NCBI RefSeq assembly: GCF_964218355.1
Contig: NZ_CAXPMC010000019.1
Span: 62,001-126,000 of the forward strand
Length of the DNA: 64,000 bases
Direction: 5' to 3'
Source of the DNA: Ferrovibrio sp964218355
GTDB lineage: Bacteria > Pseudomonadota > Alphaproteobacteria > Ferrovibrionales > Ferrovibrionaceae
Below, one piece after another: positions 49,710 through 58,186 of the stretch. The position numbers and the translations under genes were made by a program. Under the pieces are notes generated by a model. It did no database searches and had not been told where the DNA came from. It worked only from the letters and a program-made list of their open reading frames with translations. Position 1 is the first letter of the stretch, and every line of letters begins with the position of its first letter.

Positions 49710-50467
49710 CGGTGCTCTCGGTCCAGGGCCTGCACAAATCCTTCGGCGGCGTGCAGGCGGTGCAGGATGTCCATTTCCAGGTGGCGGCGGGCGAGCTGCT
49801 GGCGCTGATCGGCCCCAACGGCGCCGGCAAAAGCACCTGCTTCAACATGCTGAACGGCCAGCTGAAGCCCGATGCCGGCCATGTCACCCTGCTGGGGCGC
49901 AGCCTGATCGGTATGGCGCCGCGCCAGATCTGGCGGCTGGGCGTGGGGCGCACCTTCCAGATCACCGCAACCTTCAATTCGATGACCGTGCGCGAGAATG
50001 TGCAGATGGCGCTGCTGTCGCACCACAACCGCCTGCTGTCGCTGTGGCAGCAGGCCAACGGCCTGTATCGCGACGAGGCGATGGCGCTGCTGGAGCGGGT
50101 GGGCATGGCGGCCCAGAGCGAACGGCCCTGCGGCATCCTGGCCTATGGCGACCTGAAGCGGGTGGAACTGGCGGTGGCCCTGGCCAACAGCCCGAAGCTG
50201 CTGCTGATGGACGAGCCGACCGCCGGCATGGCGCCCAGCGAGCGCATCTCGCTGATGGACCTGACGGCGAAGCTGGCCCGGCAGGACGACATTGCCGTGC
50301 TGTTCACCGAGCATGACATGGACGTGGTTTTCGCCCAGGCCGACCGCATCATCGTGCTGAACCGCGGTCGCCTGATCGCGGAGGGATCGCCCGACGAGGT
50401 GCGCGGCAATGCGGAAGTGCAGGCGGTCTATCTCGGCTCGGGCGCCGTTTTCGCGGAGGCTCACTGA
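49706..50467 (+). CDS. ABC transporter ATPase, LivG type
   Basis: A 253-residue ATPase. Walker A GPNGAGKSTCFNMLNG, Q-loop in GRTFQITATFNSMTV, a signature replaced by LAYGDLKRVELAVAL (LSGGQ-like, as in LivG), Walker B LLLMDEPTAGMAPSE, His switch in FTEHDMDVVF. Overlaps the permease stop by 4 bp (ATGA). Forms the heterodimer with the LivF-type protein that begins 1 bp after its stop. Confidence 0.93.
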   Translation: MTVLSVQGLHKSFGGVQAVQDVHFQVAAGELLALIGPNGAGKSTCFNMLNGQLKPDAGHVTLLGRSLIGMAPRQIWRLGVGRTFQITATFNSMTVRENVQMALLSHHNRLLSLWQQANGLYRDEAMALLERVGMAAQSERPCGILAYGDLKRVELAVALANSPKLLLMDEPTAGMAPSERISLMDLTAKLARQDDIAVLFTEHDMDVVFAQADRIIVLNRGRLIAEGSPDEVRGNAEVQAVYLGSGAVFAEAH

Positions 50468-50468
50468 C

Positions 50469-51185
50469 ATGGCTGGCGAAATCCTGCTGCAGGTCGACGG
50501 CCTGAACACCTATTACGGGCGCGCCCATATCCTCGCCGATCTTGCCCTGCAGGCAGGCCGCGGCGAGGTGGTGGTGCTGCTGGGCCGCAACGGTGCCGGC
50601 AAGTCGACCACCATGAAATCGGTGATCGGCCTGGTCGGCGCCGCCAGCGGCCAGGTCGCCTTTGCGGGCAAGCGCATCGACCGGCTGTCGCCGTATCGCA
50701 TTGCCCGCATGGGGCTGGGCTATGTGCCGGAAGACCGCCGCGTCTTCACGGAACTGACCGTGATGGAAAATCTGGAAGTCGGCCGCCAGCCGGTGCGCGA
50801 CGGTGCGCCGACCTGGACGCCGGACCGCCTGTTCGAGCTGTTTCCCAATCTCGGCCGCATGAAGGATCGCCCCGGCGGGCGGATGTCGGGCGGCGAGCAG
50901 CAGATGCTGACTATCGCCCGCACGCTGATGGGCAATCCGCAGCTGATCCTGCTGGACGAGCCATCGGAAGGCCTGGCCCCGGTGATCGTCGAGCAGATGG
51001 CAAAAACCATCCTGCAGCTGAAGGCGGAAGGCCTGACCGTGCTGCTGTCGGAACAGAATCTCCATTTCTCGCAGATGGTGGCCGACCGCGCCTACATCAT
51101 CGAGAAGGGGCGTATCCGCTATCAGGGAACGATGGCGGAGCTGTCGGCCGATGCGGCCGTGCGCGAACAGTATCTTTCGGTATGA
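50469..51185 (+). CDS. ABC transporter ATPase, LivF type
   Basis: A 238-residue ATPase. GRNGAGKSTTMKSVIGL (Walker A), GLGYVPEDRRVFTELTVMENLEVG, MSGGEQQMLTIARTLMG (signature), LILLDEPSEGLAPVI (Walker B) and the LivF-type YLSV ending. Start ATG 50469 is one base after the LivG stop. The next gene (hydantoinase A) starts 10 bp later, so the transporter and hydrolase genes are one transcript. Confidence 0.93.
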   Translation: MAGEILLQVDGLNTYYGRAHILADLALQAGRGEVVVLLGRNGAGKSTTMKSVIGLVGAASGQVAFAGKRIDRLSPYRIARMGLGYVPEDRRVFTELTVMENLEVGRQPVRDGAPTWTPDRLFELFPNLGRMKDRPGGRMSGGEQQMLTIARTLMGNPQLILLDEPSEGLAPVIVEQMAKTILQLKAEGLTVLLSEQNLHFSQMVADRAYIIEKGRIRYQGTMAELSADAAVREQYLSV

Positions 51186-51195
51186 GGACCGGATA

Positions 51196-53238
51196 ATGGG
51201 CTGGATTGTCGGAATCGATGTGGGCGGCACCTTCACCGACCTGATCGGCATCGAGCCTGCCAGCGGCAGGGTGGCGCTGGCCAAGGTTCCCACCACGCTG
51301 GACAACCAGGCTTTCGGCGTGCTGGGCGCGCTGGAAAAGGGCGGCATTGCCCTGCCGCAGACCGATACCATCGTGCATGGCACCACCACCACCACCAACG
51401 CGCTGCTGGAGCGCAAGGTGGCGCGGGTCGGCCTGATCACCACCAAGGGTTTCCGCGACAGCCTGGAACTCGGCCGCCGCACCCGGCCGCAGCCCTACGG
51501 CCTGACCGGCGGTTTCGAGCCGCTGGTGCCGCGGCAGTGGCGGCTGGAAGTGCCCGAACGCATGGATGCCGATGGCGGCGTGGTGGTGCCGCTGGACGAG
51601 GATGCCGTGCGCAGGGCCGCCGAGCAGCTGAAGGCTGCCGGCTGCGAGGCGCTGGTGATCCATTTCCTGCACAGCTACATCAACCCGGCCCATGAAAAGC
51701 GTGCGCTGGAAATCGCGGCCGCGGTCTGGCCGAATCACTACATCACCGCCGGCCACCAGCTGCTGTCGGAATACCGCGAATACGAACGCGGCACCACGGC
51801 CAGCGTCAATGCCGCCGTGCAGCCGGTGCTGCACCGCTATATCGAGCGGCTGAACGGCGAACTGAAGGGCAAGGGCTTCGGGCGTGACCTGCTGGTCATG
51901 CAGGGCAACGGTGGCACGATTGCCGCCGGTATCGTCTCGGAGGCGGCTGTCAACACCGTGATGTCCGGGCCGGCTTCGGGCGTGATGGCGGCAGCCTATA
52001 CTGCCCGTGCCGCCGGCCTGCCCAACGTGATCACCTACGATATGGGCGGCACGTCTTCGGATGTCGGCCTGATCCAGGATGGCGTGCCGCAGGTTTCGTC
52101 GGAACTCGAGATCGAATACGCCATGCCGATCCACGTGCCGATGGTGGATGTGCATACCATCGGCGCCGGCGGCGGCTCGATCGCCCATATCAACGAGGCC
52201 GGCATGCTGCAGGTGGGGCCGGAAAGCGCCGGTGCCCGGCCGGGCCCGATCTGCTATGGCCGCGGCGGCACCCGGCCGACCATCACCGATGCCAATCTGG
52301 TGCTCGGTCGGCTCGATCCCGATGGCCTGCTGTCGGTCGACAGCAAGGTGTCGCTGCAGGATGTGAAGGATGCCGTCGACCGCGAGGTCGGCCGGCCGCT
52401 CGGCCTCGATACCGATGCCGCCGCCGCCGCGATCCTGCGCATCGCCAATGACAAGATGGCCGGTGCCGTCCGCATGGTCAGCCTCAGCCGCGGCCACGAT
52501 CCGCGCGACTTCGCCCTGTTCGCCTTCGGCGGGGCCGGGCCGCTGCATGCCGCGGCGCTTGCCCGCGAGCTTGGCATTCCCAAGCTGCTGATCCCGGCGC
52601 GGCCGGGCATCACCAATGCGCTGGGCTGCGTGGTGGCGGATCTGCGCCATGACTATGTGCGCACCGTGAACCGGCCGCTTTCCGACCTGCCGGACGGACT
52701 GGTGGCCGAAGTGCTGGCCGGGCAGGTTGCGGAAGGCCGGGCGACGCTGGAGCGCGACGGCGTGGCGGTCGACGAGATCCAGGTGCTGCATACCGCCGAC
52801 ATGCAGTTCCAGGGCCAGAGCCATCTGCTGACCGTCGCGGTGCCGGACCCGGATATCGGCCGCGATGCATTGCAGAAGGCTTTCGAGGCGGCCTACTGGC
52901 AGCGGTTCGAGGTCGAACTGCCGGAAATCCGCGCGGTGCTGGTCAACCTGCACACCGCCGTGATCGGCCGCCGGCCCGACCTGTCGCTCGACCGCCTGCT
53001 GGCGGCCGAGCCGGCAAAGGACGTGGCCGGGGCAAGGAAGGGCAGCCGGAAAGTGTGGTACGATGCCGGCGGCTGGCAGGATACCCCGGTCTATGACCGC
53101 GAGCGGCTGCCACGCGGCGCCAGCTTTGCCGGACCGGCGATTCTCGAACAGCTCGACACCACCATCGTGATCGAGCCGGGCAATCAGGTCAGCGTGGACA
53201 AACTCGGCAACCTGATCGTTGCCATTGCTGCGGAGTAG
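51196..53238 (+). CDS. hyuA: Hydantoinase/oxoprolinase subunit A
   Basis: A 680-residue ATP-dependent amide-ring hydrolase subunit. The N-terminal phosphate loop GIDVGGTFTDLIGIE, TIVHGTTTTTNALLERK, the second ATPase motif VITYDMGGTSSDVGLI, and GAGGGSIAHINEAGMLQVGPESAGARPGPICYG are all diagnostic of HyuA/5-oxoprolinase A. With HyuB it opens hydantoin-, oxoproline- or related lactam rings at the cost of ATP. Start ATG 51196 follows GAGGACCGGATA. Substrate in this context unknown. Confidence 0.93.
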   Translation: MGWIVGIDVGGTFTDLIGIEPASGRVALAKVPTTLDNQAFGVLGALEKGGIALPQTDTIVHGTTTTTNALLERKVARVGLITTKGFRDSLELGRRTRPQPYGLTGGFEPLVPRQWRLEVPERMDADGGVVVPLDEDAVRRAAEQLKAAGCEALVIHFLHSYINPAHEKRALEIAAAVWPNHYITAGHQLLSEYREYERGTTASVNAAVQPVLHRYIERLNGELKGKGFGRDLLVMQGNGGTIAAGIVSEAAVNTVMSGPASGVMAAAYTARAAGLPNVITYDMGGTSSDVGLIQDGVPQVSSELEIEYAMPIHVPMVDVHTIGAGGGSIAHINEAGMLQVGPESAGARPGPICYGRGGTRPTITDANLVLGRLDPDGLLSVDSKVSLQDVKDAVDREVGRPLGLDTDAAAAAILRIANDKMAGAVRMVSLSRGHDPRDFALFAFGGAGPLHAAALARELGIPKLLIPARPGITNALGCVVADLRHDYVRTVNRPLSDLPDGLVAEVLAGQVAEGRATLERDGVAVDEIQVLHTADMQFQGQSHLLTVAVPDPDIGRDALQKAFEAAYWQRFEVELPEIRAVLVNLHTAVIGRRPDLSLDRLLAAEPAKDVAGARKGSRKVWYDAGGWQDTPVYDRERLPRGASFAGPAILEQLDTTIVIEPGNQVSVDKLGNLIVAIAAE

Positions 53239-53243
53239 GGACC

Positions 53244-54962
53244 ATGGCCAAGCAACCCATCGACCCCGTCACTCTGGTCGTGATCCAGAACGGCCTGCAG
53301 CAGGTCTGCAATGAAATGGACCTTGCCTTCTGCCGGGCGGCCTTCTCGCCGGTGATTTCCGAGGCGCTGGACCGGTCCGACGGTATTTATCACGGCGAGA
53401 CAGGCGAGCTGATCGCCCAGGGCGAGCTGGGCCTGCCGGTCTTCGTCGGGACCATGCAGTTCTCGACCCAGGCGGTGATCGAACGCGCGCGGAAGACGCC
53501 GCTGCTGGCGCCCAGGCCCGGCGATGTCTACATCGTCAATGATCCCTATCTCGGCGGCACCCACCTGATGGATGTGCGCTTCGTCAAGCCGTTCTTCTAC
53601 AAGGGCAAGCTGTTCTCGTGGCTGGCCAATACCGGCCACTGGCCGGATATCGGCGGCATGGTGCCGGGTGGTTTCTCGGCCAATGCCACCGAGGTGGAGC
53701 AGGAAGGCCTGCGGCTGCCGCCGGTGAAGCTGTACAAGGAAGGCGTGCTGGACGAGGAAATCCTGTCGATCATCCTCAGCAACATCCGCATCGCCGACCA
53801 GCGTATCGGCGACATCAAGGCGCAGGCGGCGGCGCTGGCCATCGGCGAGAAGCGCCTGACCGCTCTGCTCGACCGCTACGGCGCCGATGTGGTCGAACAG
53901 GCCATCGAGGAACTGAAGCAGCGTGCCAGCCAGCAGATGCGCGCCCGCATCGCCACCATCCCGGACGGCGTCTACGAGGGTTCGGCGGTGGTCGATTCCG
54001 ACGGGGTGGTGGATGCGCCGCTGCTGATCCGCATGAAGGTGACGAAGGCGGGCGAGGAACTGCATTTCGACATGACGGGCTCCAGCCCGCCCTGCCGTGG
54101 CCCGATGAACAGCGTGATCGCCACCACCTATTCGTCGATCTACCTCGCGGTGAAACATATCTTTCCGGATGTGCCGATCAATGCCGGCACCTTCGAACCG
54201 CTGAAGATCACCGATCCGCATGACACGTTCCTCTATGCGAAATATCCGCGGCCGGTCTCGGGCTGTGCGGCGGAAGTCAGCCAGCGCATTGCCGAGGCCG
54301 TGTTCAACGCACTGGTGCCGGCGATGCCGGACCGGCTGTTCGCCGCGCCGGCCGGCACCTCCGGCAACCTCGCGCTTGGCGGCTACGATCCCAAGCGCGA
54401 CCGGTCCTACGTGATGTATGTGATCTCGGGCGGCGGCTATGGCGGCTGGCATGGCGGCGACGGCCTCACCAACGGCTGCAGCACCATCGGCATTTCCAAG
54501 ACGACGCCGATCGAGGTGATGGAACAGTATTATCCCGTGCTGTTCGAGGAATACTCGCTGCATGAAGGCTCGGGCGGTGCCGGTGAGCATCGCGGCGGCT
54601 TCGGCGTCAACTACACGATCCGCCTGCGCCGGGGCGAGGCGCGCGCCTCGATGGTGATGGACCATGGCCGCACCGGGCCGCAGGGCGCGCTGGGCGGGGA
54701 AGACGGCGGCATCAACACCGTGTCGATCGAGACCGCGCAGGGCTCGTATATTCCGCCGCATCTGTCCAAGGACCAGGATATCGAGATCAGGGCCGGCGAC
54801 CGCGTGCGCGTCTCGACACCCGGCGGCGGTGGTTTCGGCGATCCGAAACGGCGCGATCCGGCGCTGGTGGCCCGGGATATCGAGCGCGGCTATTACACGC
54901 CCGAGCAGATCCGCAGCCGGTTCGGCATCCAGCCGCCGGTCGTGAAAAGCGCCGCCGAGTAG
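53244..54962 (+). CDS. hyuB: Hydantoinase/oxoprolinase subunit B
   Basis: A 572-residue catalytic partner of HyuA. Conserved: DPVTLVVIQNGLQQVCNEMDLAFCRAAFSPVISEALDRSDGIY, GDVYIVNDPYLGGTHLMDVRFVKPFF, GGGYGGWHGGDGLTNGCSTIG, EEYSLHEGSGGAGEHRGGFGV and STPGGGGFGDPKRRDP. Length normal for the family. It starts 5 bp after hyuA's stop. Confidence 0.93.
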   Translation: MAKQPIDPVTLVVIQNGLQQVCNEMDLAFCRAAFSPVISEALDRSDGIYHGETGELIAQGELGLPVFVGTMQFSTQAVIERARKTPLLAPRPGDVYIVNDPYLGGTHLMDVRFVKPFFYKGKLFSWLANTGHWPDIGGMVPGGFSANATEVEQEGLRLPPVKLYKEGVLDEEILSIILSNIRIADQRIGDIKAQAAALAIGEKRLTALLDRYGADVVEQAIEELKQRASQQMRARIATIPDGVYEGSAVVDSDGVVDAPLLIRMKVTKAGEELHFDMTGSSPPCRGPMNSVIATTYSSIYLAVKHIFPDVPINAGTFEPLKITDPHDTFLYAKYPRPVSGCAAEVSQRIAEAVFNALVPAMPDRLFAAPAGTSGNLALGGYDPKRDRSYVMYVISGGGYGGWHGGDGLTNGCSTIGISKTTPIEVMEQYYPVLFEEYSLHEGSGGAGEHRGGFGVNYTIRLRRGEARASMVMDHGRTGPQGALGGEDGGINTVSIETAQGSYIPPHLSKDQDIEIRAGDRVRVSTPGGGGFGDPKRRDPALVARDIERGYYTPEQIRSRFGIQPPVVKSAAE

Positions 54963-54975
54963 GGGCGGCGCTGCC

Positions 54976-55773
54976 ATGCTGGCCGAGCTGGTGGTCTGGG
55001 CCGGCGTTGCCGCCGCGCCCGAGGCCCGCCGGCTCGGCTATGCGAAAGCCGCCGTCAGCCTGTGGTCGCGCCGGCGGCGCTGCGCAAAAGTCTGGGGCGA
55101 TCACGAAATGCGCACGCGCGCCTTCGTGCAGAGCGTGGCCGAATCCTGCCGCCGCCGCGGCACGCTGTGGCTGCTGGGTGGCGGCACCCTGGCCGACCTG
55201 CCGCTGGCCGAGCTCGGCGCGCTGTACCAGCGCATCCTGGTTTTCGATATCGCGCTGCTGCCCGGTGCCCGGCGGCTGGCGCGGCGCTGGCCCAATGTGG
55301 AATTGCGGGCGGCCGATGTCACCGGGATGGCGGCGGCGCTGAATGAGTGGCGGCCGGGCCTGCCGCTGCCGATCGCCTCGGCGGAGGCCCTGCGCGACCT
55401 CGATCCGGTGCCGCCGGATTGCGTGCTGTCGGTCAACCTGCTGTCACAGCTGCCGCTGCAGCCGATGGCCTGGCTGCAGAAGCAGGGCGTGCCCCGCATC
55501 GAGGCGGAGGGTTTCGGCCGCGCCATGCTGCAGGCGCATCTCGACGGCCTGGCCGTGCTCGGCTGCCAGGCCGGGCTGGTCGCCGACCGCACGCGGCTGT
55601 GGCGCAACCGTGCCGGCGAGGCGGTGCTGAAGGAAAGCGCGCTGCTGGGGGTGACGCTGCCGACAGCCATCGCCGAATGGACCTGGCCGCTGGCACCGCG
55701 CGGCGAGATTGATCCGGAACTGGCGCTGGAACTGCAGGTGGCGGCCGCGCATGTGACGGCGGCGCCGGCCTGA
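54976..55773 (+). CDS. Hypothetical protein with Rossmann/methyltransferase-like core
   Basis: A 265-residue protein, not confidently placed. GTLWLLGGGTLADLPLAEL then ILVFDIALLPGARRLARRWPNVELRAADVTG (about residues 62-117) resembles the SAM-binding strand-loop-helix and the following acidic residue of class I methyltransferases, but the glycine loop is unusual and later motifs are weak. CVLSVNLLSQLPLQPM could be motif IV-like. It starts 13 bp after hyuB and may be the last gene of that transcript. Confidence 0.6.
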   Translation: MLAELVVWAGVAAAPEARRLGYAKAAVSLWSRRRRCAKVWGDHEMRTRAFVQSVAESCRRRGTLWLLGGGTLADLPLAELGALYQRILVFDIALLPGARRLARRWPNVELRAADVTGMAAALNEWRPGLPLPIASAEALRDLDPVPPDCVLSVNLLSQLPLQPMAWLQKQGVPRIEAEGFGRAMLQAHLDGLAVLGCQAGLVADRTRLWRNRAGEAVLKESALLGVTLPTAIAEWTWPLAPRGEIDPELALELQVAAAHVTAAPA

Positions 55774-55777
55774 ACGG

Positions 55778-56278
55778 TCAGGTCTTGTCTTTCACTTCCT
55801 GCACGGATTCGATGACGAAACCGCGCTCGGGCGGGAATTTCCGCATCATCACCCGGCGCACCTCGTCGTCGGACGTGGCCTGCAGCTCGACATAGTTGAT
55901 CTCGCCCCATTTGTCGTCGAGCTGGCGGTGCTTCTCGCCCATCATATGGGCGCGCCGGACTTCCTGGTTGTAGATGCCGACGCTGAAGGTCTTCGAATTC
56001 GTTTCCTTGGCGACCACCTCGCTGGCCATTTTCTCCAGCTTGGCGACCTGGGCTTCCAGTTCGAATTTCTGCTTGGTCAGTTCGGCGATTTTCTGCTGGG
56101 CGCCGCGGCTCAGCTTTTCCATCTCGTCCAGCCGCTGGCCGCGACGGACCACCTCCTGCGCGCTCCATTCATAGGCCATGACCTGCCGCTTATGCTGCGA
56201 GACAAGCTGCAGCACGATGAAGGCGGCACCGGGGATACCGATCAGCAGGGCGGCGAGGATGAGCCAGAAGGCAGACAT
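55778..56278 (-). CDS. Membrane-anchored coiled-coil hypothetical protein
   Basis: A 166-residue protein. Residues 3-25 (AFWLILAALLIGIPGAAFIVLQL) form one membrane helix; residues ~40-90 (RGQRLDEMEKLSRGAQQKIAELTKQKFELEAQVAKLEKMASEV) are a coiled coil; the rest is a small soluble domain (TFSVGIYNQEVRRAHMMGEKHRQLDD). Topology N-in/short, bulk on one face of the membrane. No family recognised. Converges on the hypothetical gene at 54976 with 4 bp between stops. Confidence 0.7.
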   Translation of the reverse strand: MSAFWLILAALLIGIPGAAFIVLQLVSQHKRQVMAYEWSAQEVVRRGQRLDEMEKLSRGAQQKIAELTKQKFELEAQVAKLEKMASEVVAKETNSKTFSVGIYNQEVRRAHMMGEKHRQLDDKWGEINYVELQATSDDEVRRVMMRKFPPERGFVIESVQEVKDKT

Positions 56279-56426
56279 AATTGCTGTTTAAACGAGTGGG
56301 AAACCGCCGGCAAGGTGCTGAAAAAGCGGCAAAACTGTTGGGGCGGGGAAAAATGCCGCCGCGACCGGCTTTTGGCAGGGAAAGCTTGACCGTGACAGGC
56401 CGGACCGTTAAAGAAACGCTGCCTGT

Positions 56427-56504
56427 GGCGGGGGTAGCTCAGTTGGTTAGAGCACCAGATTGTGGCTCTGGGGGTCGCGGGTTCAAGTCCCGTTCCTCGC
56501 CCCA
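56427..56504 (+). tRNA. tRNA-His (anticodon GTG)
   Basis: A full cloverleaf is seen: acceptor GCGGGGG pairs TCCTCGC, D-arm GCTC...GAGC with AGTTGGTTA loop, anticodon stem CCAGA/TCTGG around TTGTGGC (anticodon GTG at 56460-56462), T-arm GCGGG-TTCAAGT-CCCGT, encoded CCA. The extra 5' G at 56427 faces C73, the G(-1):C73 pair specific to tRNA-His. Confidence 0.95.
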
Positions 56505-56511
56505 AAATTTC

Positions 56512-56547
56512 AACGGCCGGTCAATGGTTTAGCCATGACCGGCCGTT
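56512..56547. terminator. Bidirectional hairpin terminator between tRNA-His and the rhodanese gene
   Basis: AACGGCCGGTCA pairs with TGACCGGCCGTT (12 bp) around a 12-base loop that itself has TGG/CCA pairing. TTTCC follows on the plus strand; on the minus strand TTGAAATTTT follows. It ends both the tRNA and the convergent sulfurtransferase. Confidence 0.8.
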
Positions 56548-56559
56548 TCCGTTCCGGGC

Positions 56560-57441
56560 TTATTCGGCCGCTGCCGCCAGCCCGGCGGGGCCGGGGAAGC
56601 CGGTCTCGATCGGCAGAGCCGGGTCGCGCGACCATTCGTTCCACGAGCCGAAATACAGCCGGACATTGTCGATGCCGGCCTCCTTCAGGGCGACCAGGGT
56701 ATTCGACGCCCGCGCGCCCTTGAAGCAGTACAGCACCACCGGTGTCTTCGCCGTGATGCCGACCGTGGCGCATTCGGCGAGGATCTCGCCCCGGCTCTTG
56801 AACATCGGGCCGGCGGCGCCGGGCTTCATCATCCGGTACCATTCGATCCACACGGCGCGCGGGATGCGGCCCTTGCGCGGGCAGAAATCCTTGCCGTAGG
56901 GCGACGAGCTGTCGCCGATCCATTCGTCGACATCGCGGGTGTCGAGAATGGCGATCCTGGTGTCGGCGACGGCGGCCTTCATGCCTTCGAGGTCGAGCAG
57001 GATGCCGGCGCCGGATGCCGAGAGCGGGAAGGCTTTCGGCTGCGGCGCTGCCGGGTCGGTGGTGACCGGCAGTTCGGCCGCGGCCCAGGCGGCGAAGCCG
57101 CCATGCAGGATTTTCACCTTCGGATAGCCGAGATAGCTGAGCAGCACATAGCCGCGGCAGGACTGGCCGAAACCGGTATTCATCGACTGCTCGTACACCA
57201 CGGCGGTTTCCGCACCCGACAGGCCGGCCGCACCGAAGACGGCGGCGAATTTCTCGCGCATGGCCGCCACGCCCTCGGGGGTGGAGGTGGCAAGATAGGT
57301 GAAGATGTCATGGATATTCACCGCGCCGGGCAGATGGCCGGCGGCATAGGCATCGGGTGCCCGGGTGTCGATCAGCACCGCACCGCCCGCGCTCATCTCG
57401 GCGGAGAGCTCCTCCGGGGAAATCAGCACACTTCCGCTCAT
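56560..57441 (-). CDS. Sulfurtransferase with two rhodanese domains
   Basis: It has 293 residues. Domain 1 (residues ~1-125) starts VLISPEELSAEMSAGGAVLIDTRAPDAYAAGHLPGAVNIHDIF and lacks a catalytic Cys loop; domain 2 (~145-285) has ILDTRDVDEWIGDSSSPYGKDFCPRKGRIPRAVWIEW and the active loop YCFKGARASNT with the nucleophilic Cys. This is the thiosulfate/3-mercaptopyruvate sulfurtransferase arrangement, with CFKGAR closest to thiosulfate-type enzymes. ATG 57441 follows AGGAGCGAGC. An inverted repeat lies in its promoter. Confidence 0.9.
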   Translation of the reverse strand: MSGSVLISPEELSAEMSAGGAVLIDTRAPDAYAAGHLPGAVNIHDIFTYLATSTPEGVAAMREKFAAVFGAAGLSGAETAVVYEQSMNTGFGQSCRGYVLLSYLGYPKVKILHGGFAAWAAAELPVTTDPAAPQPKAFPLSASGAGILLDLEGMKAAVADTRIAILDTRDVDEWIGDSSSPYGKDFCPRKGRIPRAVWIEWYRMMKPGAAGPMFKSRGEILAECATVGITAKTPVVLYCFKGARASNTLVALKEAGIDNVRLYFGSWNEWSRDPALPIETGFPGPAGLAAAAE

Positions 57442-57471
57442 GGCTCGCTCCTGTATCTGGGATGGGATCAA

Positions 57472-57489
57472 ATAGACAGAACAGTCTAT
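57472..57489. promoter_or_regulatory. Inverted repeat ATAGAC-N6-GTCTAT upstream of the rhodanese gene
   Basis: Perfect 6-bp arms around AGAACA, 31 bp before the start codon, in an AT-rich patch that can supply a -10/-35. Symmetry and place suggest a repressor site (TetR or ArsR type); no regulator gene is adjacent. Confidence 0.5.
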
Positions 57490-57631
57490 CTTATACAAGG
57501 AGCGTGCCAGCCGGATTGACCAATGATTCCAAGGCCCCGGCAAATGCCGGAGCCGGGGCTGCTCAGGTTTCAGTCAGGGAATATCCGGCGGCGGCCGAAA
57601 AAACAGGCCGCGACGCCTTCCGCATTGGCCC

Positions 57632-58084
57632 CTACCGGCGCAGCCAGGTCTGGCTGCGACCGAAAAGCGGCGTACCGAGGAAGCCGCGCACCCGCAGGGC
57701 CTGGCCGCCTTCCTGCAGGGCCAGCTTGGCATTGTAGGTCTTGCCGTTTTTCGGATCGAGGATGTGCCCGTCGGCCCAGCCGTCGCCGTCCGGTTTCAGG
57801 CCCCAGAGGAAGGTCATGCCGATCACCGGCCGGTCCTTGCGGTCGCCTTCGCATTTCTCGCATACCGGGTCGGGCTTCTCGTCAGGGCGGTAGAAAATTT
57901 CCACCACGCGGCCCTGCAATTCGCCGTTCACCGCGGAGATCTCGACGATGCTGCGCGGCTGCCCGGTCTCGTCGTCGATGGTGGTCCAGCGGCCGAGCGG
58001 AGAGGCGGCATCGGCGGCATGGAGATTGTTGGCGGGCCCAAGCATCAGGGCGGCAAACATCACAGACAGGGCGGTACGTCGCAT
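57632..58084 (-). CDS. DUF2147 family exported protein
   Basis: A 150-residue protein with signal peptide MRRTALSVMFAALMLGPANNLHA (cleavage about residue 24). The mature part has the DUF2147 pattern: SPLGRWTTIDDETGQPRSIVEI, GRVVEIFYRPDEKPDPVCEKC, GMTFLWGLKPDGDGWADGHILDPKNGKTYNAKLAL and VRGFLGTPLFGRSQTWLR, a calycin-like beta barrel. Two Cys (CEKC) may form a disulfide or bind metal. Function unknown. Start at ATG 58084. Confidence 0.9.
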   Translation of the reverse strand: MRRTALSVMFAALMLGPANNLHAADAASPLGRWTTIDDETGQPRSIVEISAVNGELQGRVVEIFYRPDEKPDPVCEKCEGDRKDRPVIGMTFLWGLKPDGDGWADGHILDPKNGKTYNAKLALQEGGQALRVRGFLGTPLFGRSQTWLRR

Positions 58085-58186
58085 CTTCCGATCCTTCCGG
58101 ACCCTTTTCGGGCTTCGACAACGAGACGAGAATACTATACTCCAGAATGGAAGCGCAGCCGGAAGCAGAAGCACAGGAGATGCGTC

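Noticed and set aside
53184..54977. 597-codon minus-strand frame opposite hyuB
   Set aside because: Shadow frame without motifs; hyuB on the plus strand is complete.
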